Of a DNA stretch of 64,000 bases, positions 46,927-59,640 are shown one piece after another. The DNA is taken from the NCBI GenBank assembly GCA_026724425.1, contig JAIUCV010000276.1, positions 558,001 through 622,000 on the forward strand, written 5' to 3'. The position numbers and the translations under genes are program-made. The notes beneath the pieces are model-generated. The model saw only the letters and a list, made by a program, of their open reading frames with translations. It searched no databases and was not told the origin of the DNA. The DNA is from Erythrophleum ivorense (lineage: Eukaryota > Streptophyta > Magnoliopsida > Fabales > Fabaceae). The stretch's first letter is position 1, and each line of letters begins with the position of its first letter.

Positions 46927-49900
46927 CCTTGCTCTTTATTTCTCTGTCAATCACTACTACCCACAAACACAAGCAACAACATCAACAACAACATCATATG
47001 CCAGAGAATAAAGACTAGTGCATAAACAGAAAAGGAAAGAAGGAGAAGAAGGAGGAAAATGAGTGACGGTTGATAAAGAGTCAGAAGAAAATCAAAATCA
47101 CCCAAAAGAGGGGCGGCAAGACTGTATTGTAGAATCCAGAAAGGGAAAGGGAGGATGCTATATAATGGAGTGAAGTTGGACGGACCTCTTCTTCATGATT
47201 CATCATCTCCTCTTCGTTTTTCCACAACCATATTAAGAAAGAATTGAGATTTTATAACAATTGAAAACTGAAACCTCAACCTTTGCATGTTTTGGTAAAA
47301 ACCCACTCCACATAGCCCCAGAAAAAGAAAATTTTCATAAAGGAGTACAAACATGAAAATGATACGGGAAGATCTTATATTTGGGGTCTATGGGAAAAAT
47401 TTTATACAGTTTAAATTTTTTATTTTAAAATTTAAATTCTTCTATTACAAACATATTTAGATTAAAATGCAATAATTTTCTCCATATCGTAAAGCACGAA
47501 GAAAGAGAGTTAATAGAACCTTAATAAATAAGCTCTGCTTCAGTTAAAAAATGAGTGAGTTGCAGGCTTGACTGTGGGGTCGCGCCACAAACGTGTCCAT
47601 TTCATCCGTACATTAGCGTACTAAGCAGCCAATCACAAGTCGAAAACGCATCACATTGATATCATAGCATTTACTGTCACCCTATGACCCTTTCTTGTTT
47701 CTTTTAGATTTTTTTATTATCTTCAATATTTTAATTTCAGAAAACAGAGATGGACCACTTAAGATATGTTTCAAACGAAAAAAATTAAATATAAAAAAAT
47801 AAATAGAATGAATCAAAAATTACATCCACATATTTATTTAAAAATAGTTTTAAAATAAATATTATTAGATAAAGACTTAGCAAATTAACACATTTTAATT
47901 TACAAAATACATAATGACAAAAATAGTATTAGTAGGGCCAACTTATTCCAGAAATAGTTGCATGTTTACTTAATAAAATGAGATGTACATTTTGTGTGGA
48001 ATAAATAGAACGTTACAAAAACAAAATGCACCTTACTCTCTTGTTTCCACCTTGGTGACGAATGAAGAAACATGGGGGAATGACATGGAACAAACATAAA
48101 AACATACGCAACAAGGGGCACCCCTCGTTTGTTTATGTTAATAATGGAGTGGTCCTTGGGGAGAAAAAAAGGAAAAGGCGTGTGCATACTTTTAACCAAA
48201 ACAAGCCCGCACCTACTCCCATATTCAAGACAATACCAAAGGTCACGCTCAAATGGTCCCTCGCTTCCCTATATGTAATACGCTGGAAAAATAAATAAAA
48301 GTATAAATAATTTCCTATTAGTTAATAATTAAAGCATGAAATTAGAAATAATTCTTATTAGCATAAAATGAATTATTTTAAAGTAGGAAACAAGGATTAG
48401 ATTATTTTAGAATAATTATGGAGCTTTAAATTTATCTTAAAAAATAATTTTAGTATCTAGTTATATTTATGGTGATGCCTTTGTCTCTCAAAATTTTAAA
48501 ATAAATTAACTTCGACAATCTCTAAATTTTTGGAGACTCTTAGTTGTTCCCTACATGTGAAAACAATCTTTTTTGTACTTTATTTTGATTCTAGTTGAAA
48601 AATATCATGCATTTTCCCTTCCTTTTTTTTATTTTTCTTTTCCTTTTCCTTTTATTCTTTCTTCACTTTTCATCCAGACATTTCACAAAGCTTCAAAATC
48701 GTGTTTGAATTCTCTCATTTTGAGGTGGGAAAGTGACTATCATGTTTAGCAAATCTTAGCCGTTGGCTTCACTGGACGTCTTTCTTCTTGCCACATTGAT
48801 GGGAGAGAAAAGTTGAAGTGTTGCTTTTCGTCTTAATTTAAAAAAAATTATAGTTAAAAATATTTATATTAAAAAGACTTTAAATTTTAAAATTATTTTT
48901 AAAAGATCTAAATATTAAAAAAAAATATAATCCGAGATCCTTGACTGTAATTTTTTTTACACAATTTAAAATTTTTTGTTCTTAAAGTTTTTAAAATAAT
49001 TTTAAATTTCAATTATATACGAAAATTACTGTTCAAGACTTCAAATTAAAAATTTTTCTCCTTGGGTCATTCAGAATAATTTTAAAATTTAAGGTCCTCA
49101 AATTAATTTTTATTTTGTATTAAGTAATGTCTACTAGACTTTAAATAAATTGAGAAAAGTTAAGCTTCGCGGCCAAAAAATTTGTCTTTATGTTCTAGGC
49201 ATATTTTTCTTAATTACCAAATTCAATACAAGCTAGTAGTGTGATTATATAATGAGTTTTCAAATTTTAAGGCAAAAACTGGATATTTGATGCATTTATT
49301 ATGAAAAACTAAAAGTACTTATACTTATTTCTTTTATGATTTATAAACTCTCCTGACTTAATTATAAGATATTGTTATCTCACCAAGATATAAAATGTTT
49401 TTAATCATTTCCAGGTGAAAGTAATGCGAAAGGCAAGGAAAAGGAGCCAAGTTTAGTGACTTGATATTATGTGTTATGAACGCTGTTTATCTTGGCTTTA
49501 TGTAAATTATGATGCAATAGATGTGCAAGTATCTTGTAGTAATTATACTTTTGTGTGTTAGCAAGCTTTGTTGGTCTGTGGAAATAATGCTCATTTAGTG
49601 TTGATATAGTCTAAGATCTACTACTAGACTTAGTTCGGTAATGGTAGCATGTGGAACACTTTGTTGTATGAGTTTGTTGTTGAAAATTTTATGTCATATC
49701 CTTGGAATGTATGAGAGTGTGTGTACCAAATTTCATGAAAAAATAAGTGCCAATAGACTTAGTAAAGTGAAGGACTAGGATCTTGATATAAAACATGGCA
49801 AATCTAAATGCTCCAGCATTCATGTACAGTTTGGGTATCAAATGGTCTCTTTTTCCTCTGAAATTTGAATGGAATATAGTTAAGACCCTTCTGACGAATT

Positions 49901-50015
49901 TTGAAAAGTTCTATAATTTTTTAAAATGTCTAACTAGCTCAAATGTCATTAAAACGATATTGGGGCAAGTTTGAATCGTAAACAAAACAACCCTAAAATT
50001 TGAATTAGTTAAAGG
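46927..50015. promoter_or_regulatory. 5' flank of MADS copy B (former promoter region), no gene
   Basis: Upstream of copy B on the minus strand. Conservation with 36,693-39,681 is high, including the GTCGCGCCACAAAC and CCAATCACAAG block at about 47,578-47,650. I see no exon. The plus- and minus-strand frames at 47,966-48,298 overlap each other and correspond to interrupted sequence in block A, so they are not supported as genes. Confidence 0.4.
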
Positions 50016-50714
50016 CAAGGTTTTTAAAACCGGACCGGTCATCGAACCGGTGGAGGTACTGGTTCACGGTTCATTGGTCGAACCGTGGTCGGACCGGTAA
50101 TAATTAAATATATATTTTTAAAATTTTATATATTAAAATTTTAATGTAACAAATAAATATTAGTAATTTTTTAATACTTAATTACTAATCCAATTTTTTT
50201 AAGATATTATAAAAATTATTTTATAATTTCTAAATTATATTAAGATTCTACTTATTATTAAATAATAAATGATAAATAATAATTTTAGTTAAATACTTTG
50301 ATATTATAAAAAAATGTTACTAAGAAATGAAACATAAATATAATAGAAAATAAGTATAAAAAATAGTCAAATATATATATTTTATTATTTTTATATTCTC
50401 TCTTTTAAAAAAAATATTTATCTTTAAAATTTTTTCTCTTTTTTGTTTTTTATTTTTAATTTATTAAATTTATTTGAGATGAATTACTATATTATATAAG
50501 AAAAAATTCAAAAAAAAAAAGGAATTTGGAATGGACCGGTTTAACCCGGTTTGACCGGTTTTTCACCGGTTTTGCCCGGTTTTGACCGGTTCTTCACCGG
50601 TTTGACCGGTTCTCCACCGGTTTTGTAGCTGCCCGGTTTTCTAGAGTGACCGGACCGGACCAGGGACCGGTTCCCGGTCGAACCGGCCGGTCCGGTCCGG
50701 TTTTCTTAACCATG
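50016..50714. mobile_element. hAT-like non-autonomous element rich in ACCGGTT motifs, with 8-bp target duplication
   Basis: The ends are inverted repeats: CAAGGTTTTTAAAACCGGAC at the left, and the right end reads in reverse CATGGTTAAGAAAACCGGAC. GTTAAAGG flanks it at 50,008-50,015 and 50,715-50,722. Block A has the empty site near 40,418 (AGTTGAGGGAACAAAT, single copy). The right arm (50,532-50,702) holds about ten tandem variants of ACCGGTTTTGACCGGTT, and the left arm several more; the centre is AT-rich. Eight-base duplications fit hAT. Confidence 0.9.
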
Positions 50715-51292
50715 GTTAAAGGGAACAAATAAATGAGGCTTTATTTGAAACTTTGTCACAAGGTATCTAACATATGATTCCTTAAATTTGGAGGATTTGA
50801 GAATTTTCCCCTAATGAAAGATATGATTTTACTGCAGAGAAAGTATGGTTGATTTTGAAGGATTAGAATAGAATACTATTTTTCAAGTTTTCCTTCCATT
50901 TATAATAAACATCACTAAGTTTCCTAATGTCATTTAGTTTGGTATATCTAAAGTAATTAAAGTCATTTAGTTTGACATAGTTAAGGTCGTTAAGGTCATG
51001 TAGAGCATCACAATTAAGGTCACTGAGTTCACAAGTACCATTTTTAGTTAAGGCCATCAAAGTCTTATCGTTTTAAAATGGTAACAAATTATGGTAACCT
51101 TGCTTGATGATAAGTTCCAAAAAATATCAATTTTTAGTAGCGGTTTTAGATTTTTTTTTTTTTTTTGCTCCTTTGCACTATTGTTCATATAAATTTGCAA
51201 TATTATTTTATATTTGTGTAAATTAGAGTTAATTTGCACAAATCTTCCAATTTAGGTCTTAATTGAAATAATATTTAAAAATTTGCTTTTAC

Positions 51293-54200
51293 TTGCAAAG
51301 AGGTTTTTGTGCAAATGATGTTTTTCATTGAATCTTATAATACATTCTTGTACATGATTGTTTTCTTGTTATTTTAATTATGATTTTATAGTTTAGATAC
51401 TTATATATTGTGTTTTTATTTGTTTTGTAGGGACCTCTATGTAAATAAGTAAATTTTGCACACTTTGAATGTAATTTTGAAGAGCTCAAGGACTAGTGTG
51501 CAAATTCTTTCGAAAAGTCTATGCACTATGCTTCTAGTGACAAGAATAGCTTTTCATTGTGTTGAGCGAATCCATAATTTTGAAAAAATGTGGCAACAAT
51601 TTCTCATTGCATTGGGATTTAAAACTCATTGTGATGACTAGGAAATTTGAGTTTGTTTTTAATAAATTGCTTTTAATGTGCAAAATTGTGGGACTTTCTT
51701 TCAACTTTGTAATTCTTTTAGAATAGTTCTTTCAATTTTCTTTGCATCTAAGAATACTAGGAGAAGATTTTGGATTAAATCATCTCAAGGAGGTAATCTT
51801 GAGATTTTTGTGTTTGTAGATTATGCATTCTAACGATGAATTCCATGTTCTACTTGTAATCCCCCTTACTTTACATCTTAAATATTCTATTTATTTTAAT
51901 TAAATGACAAAATTATGGCAAACTTATGACCATTATTTTTGTAAGTTTCCTAATTTCATTTATCAATTTTGATCCTAAAATAGACCAGATTAGAATTTAG
52001 CTAATCATATAAAAGGTAGTCAATTTCACATGTCCAGTAGTCATACAATTACATTATTATAGATAAAACCATTAGGTAGCAACAATATTCTAGCATTAGT
52101 ATATAAAGATATTAGAATGCAAGAATTAAAGCGAGCAATAAGGAGTGCGCACCTAGCTTGAAAGCTTAGTGTGTTTGATTATATCTAGCCAAATCGAGTC
52201 GCATTAGATTAAATGTAAAAGAAAAAAAAAGGGTTGGGGTGGGCCACAACATCCCCAACTAATCCTAAGGGGCATATTAGCCTGGTCTAATATGAAATTT
52301 AAATAAAAAAATATTTTTATAAATACTTATATTAAAATTTTAATTTTTTAAAGATAAAATGTAATTTTATATAGACTTATATAAAAATCTTTATTTGGGT
52401 TATTTTATAATTTTTACCATAATTTTTTTTAAAAAAAGATTGAATTGTCTAATACTAATCCAACCTTATCTAGTACTAAATTGAGTTTAGTAGGATCTAG
52501 ACAATGAGTTTTAATTTTAAAACCTATTTTAAATTAAACTAGTTATCGGGTTAAACCAAAACTTGATACAACTCAACCCATAAATAGTCCTAGTAAGTGA
52601 ATAGTAGACTTCTTTTGATGAAATTAATCTAATTTAAATTGGGCAATTGGCTTGGAAATAAGAAATATTGATGGAAACTCATATCAGGGAGCTAGGGAAA
52701 AAAAAGTTGTAGGATAATGATTAGGTGGACTTATTAATATGAGTAAGAAACAAAAATATTTATTAGGTATTTAACAAAAATTTGGAGCCTTGATTTATTA
52801 AAAAAAATTAAATTGATTTGTTTCTTTATTGTTAAAGATAATATAAATTAAATTTTGATAATTATATAAATTATAAATATGATATTATAAAATTATGAGG
52901 CTGAGCCTAATGCCCTTACTTTAGTGGCTTTACCCTCTAACCGCCCCTGCCATTAAATTACTTTTGTATCAATCTTAAGAGAGTAGACTAATAATTAAGG
53001 AGATGTATTTCATACATGAATTATTCGAGTTTAAATTTTGGGACTAACATCTTGAAAAATTTATTTTCTTAAATGCAGCAAACCAATATGAAGGGTGAGT
53101 TATTAAGATTACCTGAAAAAGAACCTAGTCTTGATTGGCGGGTTTGTTTGATGGTTCTCTCACCATACGATCAATAAAATTAAGAAAAAAAAAAAGAAAT
53201 AGAAAACTAGTTTTGCATCATCATTTTTGTTTCTATCGGTGAAACCTTCTCACCTTGGTTTGTAGATGTAGACTAAAAGCTGACCTCTTTCTTTACTATT
53301 TCATTAAATTTTGTTAATTTTCAATAAAATCTAGTTAGGTAGCCTTTTTTTTTTTTAGCTTATTTCTCACTTAAGTGTAGGCAATATTTAATTCTACATC
53401 CTCGCAACTTTCAACTTTTACAAAAGTTTTTTTTTTTCCTTTTTAACTTCAATTATAAGTGTCTTCGAATTTTGTTGGACACTTAATTTCCTCTACAACG
53501 CAATCCCAAGAATACTTTTCCACATTTGTGTATTAGAAAACTTATTCTCAAAGTAAAGAAATCAAACCCCAATTAAAAAAAAAATGTCATATCTCTTTAT
53601 CAATCCCATTACAAAAAATTCTTTCTCTTTATGAATCCAATGCAACCAATTTTCTTGCTATTTGTCTCTTTAATTTTGAACCAGTTAGATTAATTTGAAT
53701 TAAAAAAGTTATTTTAACACATCTCTAATTTTGTTTTACTTTTTACAATTTTTTAGTATTAACAAACATTTATTTAACATACCTAAAAGAAGAAAAGGGT
53801 AGATGAAATCAACAAGGCAGCGTTCTGCTGTATAGGAAGATAAGAATTATTTATTTCCATGACATTTTTAAATTACTTTTATTCTAATAGAGATGGAGTT
53901 AATACTAATTGATAAAATTTAAAATATTGATTGAATAAATTATAACACAATTTAATTGAGATCAATATACATTCATTAGATATGATGTATAGAAAGATGC
54001 ACGTGTTCATCAAATACAAATACCTTCAATCATGTTGGATTGATTTAACGGAAAAAGATGGAAATATAACTATAATTAGTAACATCAAGAATATAAATAA
54101 ACCCTAATCACGTTGCATTGATAATTATATTAGTTAGGATTAATGTTTTTTTAATAATATAAAACATTTAACTTTTATAAAATTTTTTAATTAATTATAA

Positions 54201-54849
54201 TTTTAATTAAGGGGATTTCAAATAAATTAAGCAATCAACATAAATACAATTAAATAATCACAAATTTAATTTTCAATGGATTAAATCAAATAAAAAAAAT
54301 TATAATTTAATGGTAAAAAAGTATGTAAAAATCTCTTGAGCACTGCTTGTTAACAATTCGAAGCCTTTTTTTTTTACAATATGTTTTTTCCAAAAATTAA
54401 ACTATTTAAATATTTTCACTTTTATATTATAAAATAATAATTTTATATCAGAGATTAACACCAATTTAGTTGACTTTATTATCATACTTAGAATAAAATT
54501 ACAGTTTCATGTTATGAAAAAAGTTAATTTCTCTGAGATAAAATAAATTAAAAGTTTTTTTTTTTACAATGTATATCAAAACATCAAAAAAGTCAAATAT
54601 ACTTTTTTAAGTAAAAGTATATTAGGTATATTTCAGCAAAACCTTGGTAGCATAATATGATATATATTACAGTATACTTTATTTTTGAAAATGAATTGAC
54701 TGCGCAATTTAAGTGACCCCTCCCTCTCGGAAGTTTGTTTCTCTTCATTTTAATAAAATTTCAAACTTAAATATATCATATATATTGGAAAACTAGTTAA
54801 TGAACTAGTAAAATATTTCTTGGATAATCCAAACTATATTGTTACTGAC
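51293..54849. other. Intergenic stretch between block B and block C2, no gene recognised
   Basis: Very AT-rich, with A/T runs and short frames of no recognisable product. The counterpart of this stretch is missing between block A and the copia at 43,350. A weak repeat-like tail (GAGGCTGAGCCTAATGCCC, about 52,900) may be transposon-derived. Confidence 0.35.
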
Positions 54850-56418
54850 CCAAAAAAAAAATTTATTAAAAAAATGTAAATACCCCACTGAAGCAACTGC
54901 TAGGAATCTGAATTTAGGCACTTGCAAAATTTACTCTTAAAATGTTTAAATATTTTAAAATTTTCGTAATGTGTTATATATATATATATATTTCTAATGA
55001 AGTATCATTACATTCTTTGGATGTAAAACTGATTTTGTTTGGGATTTGTTATCTTTCTCTACAAAAGGGGAGACATTCCACATATATGCCACTTGCATTA
55101 GGTGATTTTACTGCTTGTGTGTGGTCCCAAAAAAAAAAAAAGAATTTGAACTTTTGATATTACAAAAATTCATCAATTGCTACACTCATGTCCCATTTTG
55201 TTGCAAGAATTTTGCATCGTTCAGTTGGGAATGGAATAGAAATTTCCATGTAAAAATTTTTGGTTTGAGTTTTAGATTTTAGATTTCATTGCCTAAGTAG
55301 TCCCTAATTCCTCATTAGACTACATCTGAATTGAGTCCCAAATGATATATTTTTTTACCTTTTTACCCTTAATGAAATAAAAAAAATTACAAGCAACCCT
55401 ACCCACTCATTTTGTATTTTAATATTCTGTTCTATCAATGGTAACTTAAAAATAATTTTTTGCAAATAATAAAATAAGAATGAATATCTTAATATTTTAT
55501 AAGAGTATTAAAAAGTATTATATACAGATTACAAAGCAAAACGAACAATTTAATGCTTTTTATGAACAATATTATAATATTTTAATATTATATAAGAGTC
55601 TTGAAAAATATTTTGCATAAATTGAAAATATAAAAAAATAATATTGTAAATTATTTATTAAGAGTATTTTAAAAAAAATTCAACATATTAAAATAAAAAA
55701 AATGAATATTTTAATATTTGCTTGTACCTAAAATATTATGATCATTTGTTCAACTATACTATTTATTCTTGTAATATTTTTATCCAACCAAATGCAAAAT
55801 TGAAACGAAATATCTATTTCTTTCTATAATATACTAAATATAATTATGAATTTTAGGATTACATCCCATCAAAACTAAATTTCACTCCCATTTGTATTTT
55901 CATTTCTATAAAAATTATTCTACAAAAAGTTCTGTCCATTTTTTGTCAATAATTGTGCCACTTCACACTTTTTGTCCTACCTTAAGTGAACAATGAAGGC
56001 GTGCCATGAGTGCTGCGAAGTAGCATTTTGTTAGAAGTAATCAAGTGGACAAAAGATTTTTAATGTTCAAGGGTCAAAGTTTAGAGGGAAGTTTAAAAGT
56101 TGAAGGCTATTTGCAAATAATTTAAAGCTGAAGAATTGTATAAACATTTTTTTTTTCTTTCTTCAAATCTGATGACAAACACTTAAAAGTACTTTATAAA
56201 CCTTAGTCCTTAAAGAATGCTTGAAAATAAAAATAGAAGAAATATATTTTACTATATCATTGAGAGTTACCTCATCCTCCTTGAAGCCAGGGATAGCAGT
56301 CTGGAATGATTACATCTCGTATCTGATTGAACATTAATGAGAAAGACGCACAAGTTGATAGAAGAAAAAAGTACTTCATGTTCTCCATTGTAGTCCTTTA
56401 CTTCTATTTGCAAAGAGT
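54850..56418. repeat. Duplicated flank block C2 (pairs with C1, 33,640-35,569)
   Basis: Same-orientation partner of C1. Here it continues unbroken into the block downstream of MADS copy 3 at CAAAGAG/TTTCCTG (about 56,418), which shows the ancestral neighbour order. A (TA)n run lies at about 54,977-54,993. Confidence 0.7.
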
Positions 56419-56419
56419 T

Positions 56420-56545
56420 TCCTGTCTGAATGCAATGGTGCCATTCTTCTCCACATCAATGACTGCAAAAATCTGAAATCCAATATATTCTCCAAGAGAG
56501 TAGAAACACAGACAAAAAAAGAATGACAAAGCTCCTAATCACATT
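56420..56545 (-). other. Conserved block downstream of MADS copy 3, EF-hand-like peptide
   Basis: The minus strand reads IGFQIFAVIDVEKNGTIAF with an R-Q next, again fitting D-x-E-x-N-G-x-I of an EF-hand loop. A TTTCAG precedes ATTTTTGCAG and a CAG|G follows, which could be splice sites. It is the partner of 28,360-28,500. Identity as a gene exon is uncertain. Confidence 0.3.
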
Positions 56546-57582
56546 GGAGTTCAGGCTTTGAAAGCAGAGAAAATGGGATGATTAAAAGACAGAGCAGAAA
56601 GGAAAGGAAAAAATTGAATAAACAAAAGATACAACTACTCATTTATATTGAAAAGAAAAACTATTATGCATAACATTGCATGAAAAACATATTCAAAGAT
56701 TCAAATTTTATCCATTAGCTCATTGAATAATAAAAATACTAATTAGGGTTGAGGCCAGTCATCTCAATTTCAAAGTGCAGCTAAGCTCTCTAAGGTAGTG
56801 TTTGGTACATACATGTTTATATTTCTTACTCTTTGTTCTCAAACAATTTATAAAAATGTCAAATGTTCAAGAAATTAAAATTCGAGAAATATCCTATTTT
56901 GATTTCTAATATATAGGTGGAATTTCTTCTCCACATATTTATTTCTTCAATTTAGTTCCCAAATCATTAAAATGCTTAGAATGTTGCACTTCTATCCAAT
57001 CTCCATCTAAAATATAACACCAAACCTAATAATATATGGACTTAAATGTTATTTGTTTTCCTGGGGCCATTTACTCACATCTCATGTATGGAGTTTAAGT
57101 AAACAATCTATTAGATTTGTCATTGAATTTTGGATAGAGAAGGGATGGAAAAACAACATTGCAAGTATTTTAATAATTGATGGATTACATTGAATGAATT
57201 AATGTGTGAAGAACCAAAATAAAAGTCCACCTCTTTGTTAGTATTTAAAATAAGATTTCCATCAATACAATCTCAACCAAATACCACTTAAAAGGGATAA
57301 ATCTTACCGACACAAACAAAACTTTCTACCGATCTGTAAAGCAGTTAAAACTTGAAACCGTAAATGGCATTAACAATACACCTGATTTTAAAGTAGCTTG
57401 AGTAATACAATATTAAGTAATGTATCTACATAGACCACAAATAGTAGTATCCACTCTCAGAATCACCAATGAGAGCATTTGGGCATATTAATATATACAC
57501 ATTATTACTGAAACAGTTGGGGTTACCCTTATCTCATATTTGCAGAAGATGGCATAAGTATAAACTTGATTATAATCTTCAA
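56546..57582. other. 3' flank of MADS copy 3
   Basis: The reverse complement of this stretch follows 27,388-28,360 downstream of copy 1. A shared landmark is CATTAGCTCATTGAATAATA (about 56,716) with its reverse at about 28,180. No coding sequence is recognised. It includes the likely 3' untranslated region. Confidence 0.5.
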
Positions 57583-59640
57583 TTAGACCTCAGGAGGAGG
57601 AGGAATGCGCCTTGTTCTTGTTTCTGGGAGCCCAATGAACAAGTCAGTTTCCACATCTGAAGTTGGACTATTTTCTAAGGAGGCTGGATTTTCAAACTCA
57701 TTCTCTGTTGCTTGCCTTGGCTGCATACCAGACTGCACAATACAATCAATCTGTCTTTCATTCCATACTAACGAAATATGAAATCTTACTAGAATTTTAT
57801 AGGTTTGCCACCAAAACTAATGAAATATCCAAGTCAGAAAATGATTTCCAAATAAAATTAACTACAGTGTAATTTTACCTTCTCAGAGAGCTTTGCATTT
57901 TCTGCTGCTCGGGCTTTTTCCTAGTTTATATTCAAAACAAGCTAAGTCAGCGTTTTGCTCTTGCTGGGAAATCTTTCAACATTCAGACTCAGATTACGAT
58001 GAAAACCTTAACGCATTTTCGAGAGAGATTCATATGCTTGATTTACAAAAAAAAGGTAGACTAAGCCAATTATGCATAATTATGTAAGCATGTCAGAGGT
58101 GAGTCTTACTGAAAAATGTGCCTAACATGCTTAATTAATTACTATCTATTCATTATTAGCTTGATTTAAAAAGACTAAATTTACTTAAAATAGTTTGCCC
58201 TCTTTCAACGCATGGGAGTGAATGAGTTAGAGAAATACAGTTTTTTAGGTGGCGATAAATTTTTAAGTAACATATAGTGCATCTACATGCAATGGCTACA
58301 GTTTAGTCTCCAAACTAAGGAAATATGCAATGTCACCTGCATTTTATAGGTTTGGCACCAAAAATAACGAAATATCCCAGTCAGAAAATGGTTTTCAGAT
58401 AAAATTAACTAGAGTTATCTCACCTTCTCAGAGAGCCTTGCATTTTCTGCCATTAGGGCTTTTTCCTGGATTATATTCAGAACAAGTCAGCATGATTATA
58501 GTCTAAAATCTTCCAATGGAGTCAGACTCAACCACAGAGAAGTAAACCTTAAAACATATTTTTCTCAAGATTTTTAGACAAACCACATATACACAGGATA
58601 GGTAGACTAAGTCAATCAAGAATAAATACGTAAACATTTCAAAGGTGAATGTTACATAAATCTGTGTCTTGTAAGTTTACATGTCTACTCACAGTTGACT
58701 TAATCTAATTATCTTATGTAGACTTGAGTCTACCTAAATATTTTAATTTTTTCCCTCTTTCGAGAATGTGTCTGACGAGTTAGTGAAAAAGAGTTCAACT
58801 AGTGAGACATTCTTACCTACCATGTAGTGCATATAGATGCAATGACTATTCTTTAGTCTCCATAATCTAACAGGGAAGTCCCACATGTGCAGATTGAATA
58901 CTCACCATTGCATTCACATGCACTGACACATGAGAACTTCTCTAAATTGAAACCAATAGACTACAGATGCAAACACCCATGTTGTTCCCACCTGAGGCTA
59001 GTTCGGGTTGGATGAGTGGGTGTTTGAGTAAAGGATGACAAGATGGATCCTTCTCTTGTACCAATAAATAAATACCTACATAGTGGTGGCCATTTGTTAC
59101 TGTATGCAAGTTGCAAGTAGAATTACTTTGGAAAAATACCAAAAATTTCTTTGTTCTCCTTTTCAACAGTTACTCTCACACTTCAATTACACAAAAGTAA
59201 ATGCTAATCACATTCAAGTATTAAATCACCTTCTCAATTAATATGGATAGCTTACCTTTTCTTTCAATTGCTGCATTTGCTCCTTAAAAACCCGATTCTG
59301 AAAAATAGAAAGTTGAGATTTAGATATAAATTAACATAAATTTTCAGAGTAAAATTCTATAGCCAAATTAGGTTAACCTTTCTTGCTCGAACGTTTCTTA
59401 CACTCTTTTCCAACTGTAGTTGTATCTCTTGTAGTTCTTCTTGGGAGCAGGACCCCAATCCTTCTCCCAAGAGTTTCCTGAGGGATTGAAATTACAAAAG
59501 CAAAACGTTCTTTTATGATGGATTCATTGTTACATCGAGGTTAAAGAATTTGAGAGATAATTGAAGTAGGTCTTGAACCGTTTTGAAACTTCAAGAAGCT
59601 CAATCTTCTTCATCGTACTCGCTGTTTCTTCCTTTAAATG
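57583..59640 (-). CDS. SOC1/AGL42-like MADS-box gene, copy 3: exons 3-7 (partial, 5' exons beyond window)
   Basis: Minus-strand exons are 3 (59,579-59,640), 4 (59,378-59,477), 5 (59,256-59,297), 6a (58,424-58,465), 6b (57,879-57,920) and 7 (57,583-57,732, stop TAA). All have AG acceptors and GT donors, all join in frame, and lengths 62/100/42/42 match MIKC K-box exons. The product shows the K-domain (MKKIELLEVSKRKLLGEGLG, CSQEELQEI), the coiled-coil tail FKEQMQQLKEK, and the SOC1 motif DVETDLFIGLPETR, then RRIPPPPEV. Such proteins form K-box-mediated dimers and act in the nucleus in flowering or organ-ageing control. The MADS-domain exon 1 and exon 2 are not within 59,641-64,000; intron 2 holds a copia element reaching the edge. 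With exons of standard size the full protein would be about 219 residues using one exon 6, or about 233 using both. It is the only copy here with no visible damage. Confidence 0.9.
57780..58870 (-). repeat. Tandem duplication (about 545 bp units) carrying exon 6 of MADS copy 3 twice
   Basis: About 57,780-58,320 and 58,325-58,870 align along their length, including the exon and both intron sides (GAAATATCC..GTCAGAAAATG; TAGTGCAT.TA.ATGCAATG). Exon 6a encodes EKALMAENARLSEK, the same as copy 1 except one residue. Exon 6b encodes EKARAAENAKLSEK. Each is 42 nt with intact AG and GT borders, so either or both could be spliced in frame. Copy 1 has only one. Confidence 0.85.

Larger units (their letters stand above)
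46274..51292. repeat. Duplicated block B (pairs with block A, 35,570-43,290)
   Basis: Contains copy B intron 1, exon 1 and 5' flank in the same order as block A. Private features are an extra stretch at about 47,155-47,335 (promoter-proximal, possibly ancestral and lost in A), a segment at about 48,230-48,590 with no match in A, and the hAT-like element at 50,016-50,714. Landmarks include TTGGTCTGTGGAAATAATGC (49,570 and 39,587) and GGTGAAAGTAATGCG (49,413 and 39,432). Confidence 0.85.

Noticed and set aside
47966..48298. Opposing open frames in the copy B flank
   Set aside because: The equivalent sequence in block A is interrupted, and the two frames overlap on opposite strands without protein features.
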